Positions 26,024 through 35,729 of a stretch of DNA of 64,000 nt are shown in pieces. The notes beneath the pieces were generated by a model, which worked only from the letters and a program-made list of their open reading frames with translations, was not told the origin of the DNA and ran no database searches. Location of the stretch: NCBI GenBank assembly GCA_038533575.1, contig JBCAYL010000001.1, positions 2,288,001 through 2,352,000 on the forward strand, read 5' to 3'. The stretch comes from Pseudomonadota bacterium. GTDB taxonomy: Bacteria > Pseudomonadota > Alphaproteobacteria > Rhodobacterales > Rhodobacteraceae. Each line of letters opens with the position of its first letter. Within the stretch, counting starts at the first letter, position 1. A program made the translations under genes and the position numbers.

Positions 26024-29000
26024 GAGCGCGCGCGGCGCGCGAGCACGGCAAGCCCCGCCAGCGTGTAGGCGGCGATCACCACAACGAGACTACCCAGCAC
26101 GAAGGCGCCCAGCGCGCCCGCGATACCCGACATCGGCACGAGGGCCGGCACGACGGGATGCATGGCACCGGAAAAGAGCGTCCAGCCAAGTGTCAGCGCA
26201 AAAATGCCTGCGATGGCCGCCGTCGCGAGAACTGTCGTCAAGCCAGCCTCCGGCGCGCGACGCCCGGACCGCAAGGCCCGGCGCAGCGCCGTGACCTGCT
26301 GACCCACATCCTGCTGCATCGCGAGGATGGCGGGCACCACAAGCAACACGAGGAACATCCCCACGCCCAGCCCGTAGGCCAGCGTGATGACGGTGGGCTT
26401 CAGGAATTCCGCCTGGCTCGAGCCCTCGTAAAGGAGGGGCGTGAGGCCCAGAACGGTGGTCAAGGTGGTGAGAAGCACGGGCCGCAGCCGGTCGCAGGCA
26501 CCGTCGACGATGGCTGGGAAAAGCCCTCGGTCCTCAGCGTACTCGTCGATGGTCGTCACCAGCACGATCGAGTCGTTGATGATGATCCCGACCATCCCCA
26601 ATAGCCCCACGACCGAGAACATCGAAAGCGGCACGTCCCAGACATAGTGGCCCCAAATCGTCCCGATGAGGCCGAAGGGTATGATGAACATCACCACTAG
26701 CGGCCGCGTCCAACTCGAGAAAATCCACGCGAGCGTCAGGAAAATTCCCGTCAACACGAGCACGAGGCCCGTCCGCGCGTCGTTCAGGAAGTTGCGTTCC
26801 TGTTCGGCGAGGCCGGTTAGCTCGAAGGTCACGTTGTGGCGCTCGGCCACGCGCGGAAGGATGTCATCGGCGAGAAGACCCTGGATCTCCGTGGCGCGCG
26901 CGGGATCGTCCTCGCTCAGCTCGCCCGAGACGGTAATGCGCTGGATGCCGTTCTCACGCCGCACAGTGGAGAAGCCGATCCGGCGATCCACACTCACGAT
27001 ATCGGCGAGCGGGACATAGTCGCCCATCGCAGTGCGCAGCTGCGTCCGCTCTAGGAAATCGGCCGTGAGTTCGCCCTCCGGCAGCTCCACGCGGATGGTG
27101 GCAGAACGTGGCCCGTCGGGGAAACTGGCGGCTTCGATCCCGCTTAGCCGGTCCCGCAGCACACGGCCCAGATCATCGATCTGGAAGCCGAGGAAATTGC
27201 CCTGCGCGGTGAGCTCGAGGATGAGCTCTTCCTTGTCATAGGCGAGGTTATCCTCGACGGCGGACACTTCCGGGAATTGCGCCAGCTCCGTCTGAAGCAT
27301 GAGTGACGCAGCTTTCAGCGTCTCCGCGTCCGCGCCCTGGAAGTTCACTTCGAGCGACGCACCGCCGGGCCCTGACCCCCAGGACCGGAAGGAGATCGTC
27401 TCCACCAGCGGGTGCCTGCGTACGCGGTCCTGGAACTCGCCCACGAAGGCAAAGGATGAATAGGGGCGCAGGTCGGCATCGATGAGCTCGATGGCCAGCG
27501 ACCCGAGCTGATCTGCGTCCTTCGTCTCCGAGCCTGCGATGGCGCGGCCGGAATTGCCGCCGATCTCGGCGAGGGCGTAGGCGATGGGGTTGTTGCCGTA
27601 GCGCTCCTCGTATTCCGCGCCGAGCTCCTCGGCCGCGCGCTGCATCTCCCGCATCATGGCGAGGCTGTCCTCCCGCGTGGCGCCGGGAGCCATGGCGAAG
27701 TTGCCCGTGACGCTCCCCTGCTCGGGCGCGTTGAAGAAGCGCCACTGCACGTCGCCGCGCATGAAGAGCGAGATCTGCGAGGCGAGCACGACGAAGGCCA
27801 TGGCCACGACCGGATAGCGCGCCCAGATCACGAGGCGCATGAGCGGGCGGAAGCCATTCTCGCGTACCCATTCAAAGCCGCGGTTCACCTGCCGCGAGGG
27901 CCAATCGTACCAATGCTGCTTGTCGGCGTGTTTGAGGGCATGGCCCATGTGATTGGGCAGGATGAGGAAGCACTCGATGAGCGAGGCGATCAGCACGACG
28001 ACGACCGTGAACGGGATCGCGGCGATGAGATCGCCGAAGCGGCCCCCGATGGCCACGAGGCCAAAGAAGGCGATGATCGTCGTAATGGTGGCGGAGAAGA
28101 CCGGCAGGAACATGCGCCGCGCGGCATTTGCGGCGGCCTCTTGCGGTGCCTCTCCGAGCTTTCGGCGCCGATAGTCCGCGTGCTCGCCCACCACGATCGC
28201 ATCGTCCACGACGATGCCCAGCGTGATGATGAGCGCGAAGAGCGAGATCATGTTGATCGTGAGGCCCGAGGCGTACATGAGCGCGATGGCCGCGGACATC
28301 GCCACCGGGATACCCGCTGCCACCCAGAACGCCACGCGCGCATTCAGGAAGAGGAAGAGAAGCCCGACGACGAGCGCGAGGCCCATGAGGCCGTTGTCCA
28401 CGAGGATGTTGAGGCGGCCCGTGATCGCTTCGGCACGGGTGCGGATGAGGTCGATCCGGGTGCCCTCGGGCAGCGTGGCCTGCTGCTCGGCAGCCACGCG
28501 CTCCACCGCGCGCTGCATTTCGATGGCATCACCCTGTTCGGAGCGATCCACGCGGATCGAAATGGCCGGGTTCTCGCCGACAAAGTAGCTGCGATCGCGG
28601 TCCACGCCCTCGACGATGACGGTGGCCACGTCACCCACGCGCAATTGCGAGCCATCCGCGTTTGAGCGCAGCACGATCGCCTCGATCTCGTCGGCGCTGC
28701 GCGCTTCCTGACCGGTGCGCACGCGGGCCGCCGATGAGATGTCACCGGAGGGATCGGCCGTCGCTTCCGCCGCGATCGCCTGGGCGATGTCGCGCATGGA
28801 AAGGTCGTTGCGGATGAGCGAAAGCGAGGTGACCTCGACGACCGTGGAGGGCGCGGCGACGCCGCGGATGGTGGTCCGCGTGACACCCTCGGCATAAAGG
28901 CGGACCACGAATTCATCGGCAAACCGGCCTAACTGGTCGACGGAGACAGGTCCCGTGATGACGACATCGGTCACCCGGTCGCGCCATTGCCCGCGTCGGA

Positions 29001-29394
29001 CCGACGGGTCATCTGCCCCGTCGGGCAGATCACCAGCTACTGCGTCCACCGCGAGCTGCACATCGTCAGCGGCGCGGGCCATGTCCCAATTCGGCTCGAA
29101 TTCGAGCTCCACGTAGCCCTGCCCCTCGCGGGAGGTGCCTTCCGTCCCGGTCACACCCTCGACGCTCAGGAGCGCGGGCTCGAGCACCTGGACGATGCCG
29201 CGATCCACATCCTCCGCGCCCGCACCATCCCAGCGGACGGAGACGGTCACGTCGTCGATGACGACGTCGGGAAAAAACTGCGCGCGCATCTGCGGGAAAG
29301 AGACGACCCCCGCAAAGAGCATGATGACCAGAAGAAGGTTCGCCGCCGTGCCGTGCCGCACGAAATAATTGAAGACGCCCGCGCCCTTGAGCAT
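26020..29394 (-). CDS. RND-family efflux transporter permease
   Basis: A 1124-residue inner-membrane proton/substrate antiporter. The N-terminal helix (NLLLVIMLFAGVVSFP), the large periplasmic porter loops, the proton-relay pair in GIVVDDAIVVGEH and the second-half repeat with GLLGMVGIIINDSIVLV are all visible. About 90 residues after the usual end (VPAILAMQQD) add two further hydrophobic helices. It lies three bases after the adaptor gene. The group is the AcrB/MdtB-like pumps with unknown substrate. No outer-membrane factor gene (TolC) lies nearby. Confidence 0.92.
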   Translation of the reverse strand: MLKGAGVFNYFVRHGTAANLLLVIMLFAGVVSFPQMRAQFFPDVVIDDVTVSVRWDGAGAEDVDRGIVQVLEPALLSVEGVTGTEGTSREGQGYVELEFEPNWDMARAADDVQLAVDAVAGDLPDGADDPSVRRGQWRDRVTDVVITGPVSVDQLGRFADEFVVRLYAEGVTRTTIRGVAAPSTVVEVTSLSLIRNDLSMRDIAQAIAAEATADPSGDISSAARVRTGQEARSADEIEAIVLRSNADGSQLRVGDVATVIVEGVDRDRSYFVGENPAISIRVDRSEQGDAIEMQRAVERVAAEQQATLPEGTRIDLIRTRAEAITGRLNILVDNGLMGLALVVGLLFLFLNARVAFWVAAGIPVAMSAAIALMYASGLTINMISLFALIITLGIVVDDAIVVGEHADYRRRKLGEAPQEAAANAARRMFLPVFSATITTIIAFFGLVAIGGRFGDLIAAIPFTVVVVLIASLIECFLILPNHMGHALKHADKQHWYDWPSRQVNRGFEWVRENGFRPLMRLVIWARYPVVAMAFVVLASQISLFMRGDVQWRFFNAPEQGSVTGNFAMAPGATREDSLAMMREMQRAAEELGAEYEERYGNNPIAYALAEIGGNSGRAIAGSETKDADQLGSLAIELIDADLRPYSSFAFVGEFQDRVRRHPLVETISFRSWGSGPGGASLEVNFQGADAETLKAASLMLQTELAQFPEVSAVEDNLAYDKEELILELTAQGNFLGFQIDDLGRVLRDRLSGIEAASFPDGPRSATIRVELPEGELTADFLERTQLRTAMGDYVPLADIVSVDRRIGFSTVRRENGIQRITVSGELSEDDPARATEIQGLLADDILPRVAERHNVTFELTGLAEQERNFLNDARTGLVLVLTGIFLTLAWIFSSWTRPLVVMFIIPFGLIGTIWGHYVWDVPLSMFSVVGLLGMVGIIINDSIVLVTTIDEYAEDRGLFPAIVDGACDRLRPVLLTTLTTVLGLTPLLYEGSSQAEFLKPTVITLAYGLGVGMFLVLLVVPAILAMQQDVGQQVTALRRALRSGRRAPEAGLTTVLATAAIAGIFALTLGWTLFSGAMHPVVPALVPMSGIAGALGAFVLGSLVVVIAAYTLAGLAVLARRARS

Positions 29395-29397
29395 GCC

Positions 29398-30861
29398 CTA
29401 GCCTCCCATCCGGCCTTCGAGGCGCTCGACCATCTCGGCGGGGACGGAGGGCTCGCGAAGTTGCGCGATCACCCGCTCCTTTGCGCCTGCGGGCATGCGC
29501 TGATTGCCTTCGACAAAGGCGATGAGCCGTGCGCGGCGCTCCTCGTCGAGCTCCACCATGGCCGGGCCTGCAGCGAGCTGCTCCTCGATGGCCTCCGGCG
29601 TCAGCGGGTTTACCCGGATGCCTGCGCCCAGAAGCGGTGAGCGCTCCGCCACGATCTGCCGGCCAGCGATGGGAAATGCGCGCACCAGCACGTCGTCGCC
29701 CTGCCGCCGCACGAGCTCCACAGGTGCTTCGGCGAGGCGATTCTCTTCGTCGAGGACGAGCACCGTGCTCGATGCCGAGAGCGCGGAGGACGGGAGCCGG
29801 GACACGCCAGGCACCGGGGGCTCGCTGATCGAGACGCTGACAAAATCGCCCGGACGGAACCCCGGCGCCGTGTCGAGCGAGACGAATAGAAGACGTCCCG
29901 TTTGCCCCTCGCCCACCGAGGCGCTCACCCGGGAGACCGTGCCCTGAGCCAGGATATCCGCGCCAAAGACATCGAGCGCCACGGTGACATCGGCCTGCCG
30001 GATCAGCCCGCCCTCGTCCAGAAGCCGCGTGTATTGCTCGGTGGAGACGCGCACGGCCACCTCGAGCTCGGTGTCATCGACGAGTGTTGCCACCCGCTCG
30101 TTCTGACCCACCACGCCGCCCTCGACGATCGTCACGTCAGACAGGACACCGGAGAAGGCCGCCGTGATCGTTGCGTTTTCGAGCGCGCGCTCCGCCTCGC
30201 CGGCGTTGATCTTAGCTCGTTCGATGCGCGCGGTCGTCGTCGTCACCCGCTGCTCCGCGGCCTGCACCGCGCCGCGCCGCGAAAGGACGGATTGCCGTGC
30301 TGCGTTTACCGTCAGCTCCGCCGCCTCCACAGCGGCGTCCGTTCCGACGCCACGATCCACGAGGTCCCGCTGCCGCGCCAGCGCGCGGTCCTGAAGGATG
30401 ACCATGTCCTCTGCGGCCGCCAGCTCGTCTCGCGACAGGACCAGCGCCCGCTCGGCTTCCGCGAGCTCGGCGCGCGCCTCGTTGAGCTCTGCCCGGGCCA
30501 GCGCCAGATCGCTCTCCGCGTTGGCAGGGTCCACCTGAAGGAGGACATCCCCCGCCGAGACGCGCCCGCCATCCACGAACGCGTCTGACAGCATCACAAC
30601 CGCCCCCGACACCTCGGGGCGCAAATCGAGCGTCCTGCGCGAGCGCACTTCGCCGAAGGCCTCGAGCACCGGCTCGACGGTCTGCGGGTCGATCGTCACC
30701 ACGTTGACGGCAAAGACGCGCTCTCGGGCTGGGAAGCTGCGCCCGCTGTCTTCGGCCATGGCGCGCGCGGCATCTCGGAGTTCGCCGACGCCCACGGCCA
30801 AAAGGCCCGCGGTGAGCGCGAGGAGAAAAAGGCCGGAAAGGCTTCGAAAAAGAAAACGCAT
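29398..30861 (-). CDS. RND efflux periplasmic adaptor (membrane fusion protein)
   Basis: A 487-residue protein with an N-terminal membrane anchor (FLFRSLSGLFLLALTAGLLAV), a lipoyl/barrel-sandwich half (EVSGAVVMLSDAFVDGGRV), a long Ala/Glu/Arg-rich coiled coil (about 140-250), and a beta-barrel domain (ALENATITAAFSGVLSDV). It connects the RND permease to an outer-membrane channel. ATG 30861 was selected because the anchor begins there. The gene order adaptor-permease is the usual one. Confidence 0.9.
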   Translation of the reverse strand: MRFLFRSLSGLFLLALTAGLLAVGVGELRDAARAMAEDSGRSFPARERVFAVNVVTIDPQTVEPVLEAFGEVRSRRTLDLRPEVSGAVVMLSDAFVDGGRVSAGDVLLQVDPANAESDLALARAELNEARAELAEAERALVLSRDELAAAEDMVILQDRALARQRDLVDRGVGTDAAVEAAELTVNAARQSVLSRRGAVQAAEQRVTTTTARIERAKINAGEAERALENATITAAFSGVLSDVTIVEGGVVGQNERVATLVDDTELEVAVRVSTEQYTRLLDEGGLIRQADVTVALDVFGADILAQGTVSRVSASVGEGQTGRLLFVSLDTAPGFRPGDFVSVSISEPPVPGVSRLPSSALSASSTVLVLDEENRLAEAPVELVRRQGDDVLVRAFPIAGRQIVAERSPLLGAGIRVNPLTPEAIEEQLAAGPAMVELDEERRARLIAFVEGNQRMPAGAKERVIAQLREPSVPAEMVERLEGRMGG

Positions 30862-30960
30862 GGCTCGAATATCCGTCTGGCTTTGGCGCAGGACATAGGT
30901 AGGTCGCAATGCCGCAGATGCAAAAGCTGCCGCACCTGAAGCCTGATACGCGTCGGGCGG

Positions 30961-31503
30961 TTATTTCCGTCGCAAGTGTTCGTCGAGCCGAGGCAAAATC
31001 TCGACGAAGTTGCAGGGCCGGTGGCGGAAATCGAGCTGTTTGACGAGGATTTCGTCCCACGCGTCCTTGCAGGCCCCGGGCGAGCCCGGCAGTGCGAAGA
31101 GATAGGTGCCTCCCGCGACCCCCGCGGTGGCGCGGGATTGCACGGCGGATGTCCCGATCTTTTGCATCGAGACGATGGTGAAGATCGTCCCGAAGGCGTC
31201 GATCTCCTTCTCATAGACATCACGGTGGGCCTCGACCGTCACATCGCGCCCGGTCAGCCCAGTGCCCCCGGTGGATATCACGATGTCAATCTCGGGGTCC
31301 GCGATCCACGCCCTCAGTCGCTCGGAGATGGCTGTGCGATCGTCCTCGACGATCCGGCGTGCCGCGAGCGCATGCCCCGCTTCCGTGAGCCGGCCCACCA
31401 GCACGTCGCCGGAGCGGTCATCTTCCGCGCTGCGCGTGTCGCTCACGGTGAGCACCGCTATCCGGCAAGGCAGGAAGGCCCGGTCCTCGTCGATGCGGCT
31501 CAT
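30961..31503 (-). CDS. moaB: MoaB-type molybdopterin adenylyltransferase/biosynthesis protein
   Basis: A 180-residue MogA/MoaB-family protein with AVLTVSDTRSAEDDRSG at the N-terminus, the motif VISTGGTGLTGRDVT and FALPGSPGACKDAWDE. It would adenylate molybdopterin before MoeA adds molybdate. Its stand-alone position, separated from moeA by 14 kb, is common. It overlaps the uracil-DNA glycosylase gene by ATGA. Confidence 0.93.
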   Translation of the reverse strand: MSRIDEDRAFLPCRIAVLTVSDTRSAEDDRSGDVLVGRLTEAGHALAARRIVEDDRTAISERLRAWIADPEIDIVISTGGTGLTGRDVTVEAHRDVYEKEIDAFGTIFTIVSMQKIGTSAVQSRATAGVAGGTYLFALPGSPGACKDAWDEILVKQLDFRHRPCNFVEILPRLDEHLRRK

Positions 31504-32255
31504 GGGTTCATCCGCGCCTGAAGGTTCAACATGTCCTCCCAGGCCTGCCGTTTCGCGTGCGGCTGCCGAAGGAGATAGGCCGGATGCAGCATGGGGAGCA
31601 CGGGCAGGCCCTCCGCCTCGTGCCACTGGCCCCGCAGACGCGTGATGCCCTTCTTCTTCAGAAGCGCCTGGCAGGAATGATTGCCCATCGCGATGAGCAG
31701 CCGGGGCTGCGCAAGGGCGATGTGGCGCTTCACGAAGGGCAGCATCATGGCCACTTCCTCTGCCTTCGGATCCCTGTTCTGCGGGGGGCGCCACGGCAGG
31801 ACATTCGTGATGTAGACGTTCTCCGCCCGGCTCATGCCCACGGCCGCGAGCATCTTGTCGAGGAGCTGCCCCGCGCGGCCAACGAAGGGCTTGCCTTCGC
31901 GGTCCTCATCGCGGCCGGGCGCCTCGCCCAGGATCATCACCGGCGCGCCGGCGGTCCCATCCGCGAAGACGAAATTGCGTGCGCCGAGCTTTAGCTCACA
32001 ATGCGTGTAACCCGCCTGCACCGCGGCGAGCGCTTCGAGCGTGGGAGCCGACGCGGCGAGCGCCTCGGCCTCTGCCACGGGATCGGCAGCTTGCAGTGCC
32101 GCCATGTCCGGCGCAGCCGCGGCTGCAGGTTTGGCCTTGGGCTCTTCGACCGCCTCATAACGGTTGATCGGCACGTCGCCGATGGCCTCGGTCACGCCGC
32201 ACTCCACCTGCCACGCGAGCTCCGCCGCTGCCTTGTGCCAATCCGCTGCATCCAT
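31500..32255 (-). CDS. Uracil-DNA glycosylase, family 4/5-like without most Fe-S ligands
   Basis: A 251-residue base-excision enzyme. Motif A GEAPGRDEDREGKPFVGRAG and motif B LHPAYLLRQP are present, so uracil recognition is likely. The four cysteines that bind a 4Fe-4S cluster in classical family 4 enzymes are largely absent: the first pair reads Y-x2-C (YTHCELK), the third position is Trp (LPWRPP) and the fourth Met (VAMMLPF). About 80 extra residues precede the fold. From memory, some alphaproteobacterial homologues show the same loss. Confidence 0.85.
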   Translation of the reverse strand: MDAADWHKAAAELAWQVECGVTEAIGDVPINRYEAVEEPKAKPAAAAAPDMAALQAADPVAEAEALAASAPTLEALAAVQAGYTHCELKLGARNFVFADGTAGAPVMILGEAPGRDEDREGKPFVGRAGQLLDKMLAAVGMSRAENVYITNVLPWRPPQNRDPKAEEVAMMLPFVKRHIALAQPRLLIAMGNHSCQALLKKKGITRLRGQWHEAEGLPVLPMLHPAYLLRQPHAKRQAWEDMLNLQARMNP

Positions 32256-32352
32256 GGGCCGGACCTAGCACCGAAGCGCCACCGCAGGAAGGTGCGCAAT
32301 GGATGTCCCACGGCCCTTGCCCAGCCAGCGCGCCGCGCCTAAACCACGCGCG

Positions 32353-33291
32353 ATGCGTCACTTGCTTGGGATAGAGCCTCTGAGCCCCGCCGAGATCACG
32401 GCGATCCTCGATCTATCCGACCGCTACGTCGCGCTGAACCGTTCGGGCCACAAGCACACGGACGTGCTCGCGGGCCTGACACAGATCAACATGTTCTTCG
32501 AGAACTCCACGCGCACGCAGGCCTCCTTCGAGCTTGCGGGCAAGCGGCTCGGCGCGGATGTGATGTCGATGGCGATGCAGGCCTCGTCGATCAAGAAGGG
32601 CGAGACGCTGATCGACACGGCGCTCACGCTCAATGCCATGCACCCCGATCTCCTCGTAGTGCGGCACCCCCATTCGGGCGCGGTGGACCTGCTGGCCCAG
32701 AAGGTGAACTGCGCCGTCCTCAACGCCGGGGACGGGCGGCACGAGCATCCGACGCAGGCGCTTCTGGATGCTTTGACCATCCGGCGTAGGCTTGGACGGA
32801 TCGACGGGCTGAAGGTCGCGATCTGCGGGGATATCGCCCATAGCCGCGTCGCGCGATCCAATGTTCAGCTGCTAACGAAGATGGGCAACGAGGTACGCCT
32901 GATCGGGCCGCCCACGCTCGTGCCCTCGGGTGCGAACGATTGGGGTGTCGAGGTCCATGGCAACATGGCCGAGGGCCTCGCGGACGTGGATGTCGTCATG
33001 ATGCTACGGCTCCAGCGGGAGCGCATGGACGGTGGCTCTATCCCTTCCGAGCGGGAGTATTATCACCGCTTCGGACTCAACGCCGAAAAGCTCTCCCATG
33101 CGCAGCCGGAGGCTATCGTCATGCATCCCGGCCCCATGAACCGCGGCGTGGAGATCGACGGCGAACTCGCAGATGACATCAACCGCTCCGTGATCCAGGA
33201 GCAGGTCGAGATGGGCGTGGCCGTCCGCATGGCGGCCATGGATCTCCTCATGCAGAGCGCGCGCGCCGCGGCCGGGGAGGTGATGGTATGA
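32353..33291 (+). CDS. pyrB: Aspartate carbamoyltransferase catalytic chain
   Basis: A 312-residue enzyme that makes N-carbamoyl-aspartate, the committed step of pyrimidine synthesis. The carbamoyl-phosphate loop [13 protein letters not shown], the loop [19 protein letters not shown] and the Asp-binding region around [11 protein letters not shown] are all present, so it should be active. An in-frame ATG at 32299 would add 18 residues that look non-homologous. No regulatory chain (pyrI) follows; a PyrC-like partner lies downstream. Confidence 0.95.
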   Translation: MRHLLGIEPLSPAEITAILDLSDRYVALNRSGHKHTDVLAGLTQINMFFENSTRTQASFELAGKRLGADVMSMAMQASSIKKGETLIDTALTLNAMHPDLLVVRHPHSGAVDLLAQKVNCAVLNAGDGRHEHPTQALLDALTIRRRLGRIDGLKVAICGDIAHSRVARSNVQLLTKMGNEVRLIGPPTLVPSGANDWGVEVHGNMAEGLADVDVVMMLRLQRERMDGGSIPSEREYYHRFGLNAEKLSHAQPEAIVMHPGPMNRGVEIDGELADDINRSVIQEQVEMGVAVRMAAMDLLMQSARAAAGEVMV

Positions 33292-33818
33292 CGCTGTCCA
33301 TCCCGGCGGGCGAGCGCGGGCGCATCCGCGTCTACGCGCTCTCGATGACAGACAAGGAAGGTCGGTCCCTCGCCGCGGAGCCCGCAGCGCGCGCCGCGAT
33401 CCTCGGCGCGGAGACCCTCGATCCAGACTACGTGGATGTCTTTCCCGTCAAGAATCTCGAGGGCCTCGGGCTCGTGGGCTACCTCGTCGAAGGCCACGGC
33501 GCCGTGGCCGCGGAGGTCGAGCGGGACAAGCAGAAACTGGGCGCGCTGAGCGGGCATGTCCTCGTGGCGATGTCCAAGGCTTTCGGGGAAGGCGGGATGC
33601 AGCTCGAACCGGACCCGCGGCTCACGCTGATCGGGGTCTATGGGCAGGAGGGCGTCGATTACACCCCCGTGCCGGTGACCAGCGATGCGGCCGATCCCTC
33701 CGCGGAAGCCCCCGCCAAAAAGCCGATGTCCGACGCGCGCATCTCCGGGATGGTGGCGACCGCCGTGCTGATTTTTCTCGCAGCCTTCGTCACGATTTTT
33801 ATTCTTCTGGCCGGATAG
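33288..33818 (+). CDS. Uncharacterised membrane-anchored protein between pyrB and pyrC-like gene
   Basis: A 176-residue protein overlapping pyrB by ATGA and ending two bases before the pyrC-like gene, so co-translation is likely. The N-terminal 120 residues are soluble with a beta-rich outline ([30 protein letters not shown]); the C-terminus is one membrane helix ([20 protein letters not shown]), suggesting a tail anchor with the domain in the cytosol. I do not recognise the family. Confidence 0.75.
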   Translation: MTLSIPAGERGRIRVYALSMTDKEGRSLAAEPAARAAILGAETLDPDYVDVFPVKNLEGLGLVGYLVEGHGAVAAEVERDKQKLGALSGHVLVAMSKAFGEGGMQLEPDPRLTLIGVYGQEGVDYTPVPVTSDAADPSAEAPAKKPMSDARISGMVATAVLIFLAAFVTIFILLAG

Positions 33819-33820
33819 CC

Positions 33821-35110
33821 ATGGACACGCTCTTCAAGAACGCGCGGATCATCGACCCGGAGGCAGGCACGGATCGCCTCGGCTCGCTGCGCGTGCGCGC
33901 GGGCACAGTGGCGGAGCTGACCTATGACGCGGCACCCGATGACGCCAACGCCCAGGTGCTGAATTGCGGCGGGCTCTGCCTCGCGCCGGGGCTCATCGAT
34001 ATCGGCGTGAAGATTTGTGAACCGGGGGAGCGTCACAAGGAAAGCTTCGGTTCCGCGGGACACGCGGCGGCACGCGGCGGCGTGACGACCATCGTCACGC
34101 GCCCGGACACCGCGCCCGCCATCGACACGCCTGAAGCGATCGAATTCCAGGTGCGTCGCGCCGCCGAAGCTGCACCAGTCCGCATGGCGCCGATGGCAGC
34201 CCTCACGAAGGGCCGCGCGGGCCGGGAGATGACCGAGATCGGGTTTCTTCAGGATGCAGGTGCCGTGGCCTTCACAGATTGCGACCGCGTGGTGGAAGAC
34301 ACGAAGGTCTTCTCTCGCGCGCTGACCTATGCCCGTTCGCTCGGCGCGCTTGTCATGGCCCATGTGCAAGACCCCGGCCTCAGCAAGGGCGCCGCCGCGA
34401 CCTCCGGCACGCGAGCCTCGCGCATGGGGCTGCCGGCCGTGAGCGCCATGGCCGAGCGCATGGCCCTCGATCGCGACGTCGCGCTTCTCGAGATGACCGG
34501 CGCGGCCTACCACGCGGACCAGATCACGACCGCGCGCGCCCTGCCAGCCCTCGAACGGGCCAAGAGGAACGGGCTCGACATCACCGCGGGCACATCGATC
34601 CATCACCTCACACTCACCGAGGCCGAGATTGCCGACTACCGGACCTTCTTCAAGGTGAAGCCACCGCTTCGCAGCGAGGAGGACCGCGCGGCGGTGGTCG
34701 AGGCCCTCGCCTCCGGCCTGATCGACACCGTGGGCTCCATGCATACGCCGCAGGACGAAGAATCGAAGCGCTTGCCCTTCGAGGAAGCCGCGTCCGGCGC
34801 GGTGGGGCTGGAGACGTTCCTGCCTGCCATGCTGGGCCTCGTGGCCGATGGAAGCCTGACGCTGCCACAGCTTTTTCGCGCGGGGAGCCTGAACCCTGCA
34901 AAGCGGCTGGGGCTGGGCGGCGGCAACCTTATGCGCGGGGCGCCCGCCGATCTCATCCTCTTCGATCCGGAGGGGCGGCTGACGCTCGACCGCTGGGCCC
35001 TCGCCTCGAAATCCAAGAACACGCCCTTCGACGGCGCGGAAATGACCGGGCAGGTCGTCAGCACCTGGGTCGGGGGCAAATGCGTGCATGGCAGCCTGGC
35101 CGATGCCTGA
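33821..35110 (+). CDS. Dihydroorotase-like protein lacking metal ligands (PyrC' type)
   Basis: A 429-residue amidohydrolase-fold protein closely following dihydroorotase. The metal motif DxHxH reads D60-I-G-V-K64, so both His are lost. The DHAPH signature near the C-terminus reads SMHTPQ, and the central HxST reads QITT. PHHL is partly kept as IHHL. Pseudomonas carries a comparable inactive PyrC' that is needed for assembly of its ATCase. Adjacent pyrB supports that structural role here (inference). An active dihydroorotase should be elsewhere in the genome. Confidence 0.85.
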   Translation: MDTLFKNARIIDPEAGTDRLGSLRVRAGTVAELTYDAAPDDANAQVLNCGGLCLAPGLIDIGVKICEPGERHKESFGSAGHAAARGGVTTIVTRPDTAPAIDTPEAIEFQVRRAAEAAPVRMAPMAALTKGRAGREMTEIGFLQDAGAVAFTDCDRVVEDTKVFSRALTYARSLGALVMAHVQDPGLSKGAAATSGTRASRMGLPAVSAMAERMALDRDVALLEMTGAAYHADQITTARALPALERAKRNGLDITAGTSIHHLTLTEAEIADYRTFFKVKPPLRSEEDRAAVVEALASGLIDTVGSMHTPQDEESKRLPFEEAASGAVGLETFLPAMLGLVADGSLTLPQLFRAGSLNPAKRLGLGGGNLMRGAPADLILFDPEGRLTLDRWALASKSKNTPFDGAEMTGQVVSTWVGGKCVHGSLADA

Positions 35111-35711
35111 GCTGACCACTGCCCTGCCCCTTCTCGCCGCCATCGCGATGGCGGGCTATCTCTTTGGCGCGATCCCCTTCGGCCTAGTCTTCGCGCGGCT
35201 CTTCGGGCTGGGCGATATCCGGCAGATCGGCTCGGGCAATATCGGCGCGACCAACGTCCTGCGGACCGGTAACAAGCTCGCCGCCGCCCTCACGCTGGTC
35301 TGTGATGCGGGCAAGGCCGGCTTCGCCGTCCTTCTCGCCCGCGCGCTCGCGGCAGAGGACGCCGCGCAGCTCGCCGGGCTCGCGGCCTTCTTCGGGCATT
35401 GCTTCCCGATCTGGCTTCAGTTCAAGGGTGGAAAGGGGGTGGCTACCTTTATCGGGCTCATGCTGGCGCTGCACTGGCCCGCGGGCCTCGCCGTCTGCGC
35501 GACATGGCTCATCGTCGCCGCGATCTTCCGCTATTCCTCGCTCTCGGCCCTCGTCGCGGCGGTGCTCTCGCCGATTCTCATGGCGAGCACTGGATACGGC
35601 AGCGGCATCGCGCTCGGCATCGCCCTCGCGCTTCTGATCCTCTGGCGGCACGCGGAAAACATCGCGCGGCTGCGAGCAGGCACAGAGTCGAAAATCGGTC
35701 AGAAGGGCTGA
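35103..35711 (+). CDS. plsY: Acyl-phosphate glycerol-3-phosphate acyltransferase PlsY
   Basis: A 202-residue polytopic membrane enzyme that acylates glycerol-3-phosphate using acyl-phosphate, the first step of phospholipid synthesis. Conserved loops GSGNIGATNVLR and FKGGKGVAT are present. ATG 35103 overlaps the pyrC-like stop by eight bases; an in-frame upstream start at 35088 is possible. The gene ends the pyrB operon. Confidence 0.93.
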   Translation: MPELTTALPLLAAIAMAGYLFGAIPFGLVFARLFGLGDIRQIGSGNIGATNVLRTGNKLAAALTLVCDAGKAGFAVLLARALAAEDAAQLAGLAAFFGHCFPIWLQFKGGKGVATFIGLMLALHWPAGLAVCATWLIVAAIFRYSSLSALVAAVLSPILMASTGYGSGIALGIALALLILWRHAENIARLRAGTESKIGQKG

Positions 35712-35729
35712 AGGCGCCCGCGCCCGCGC

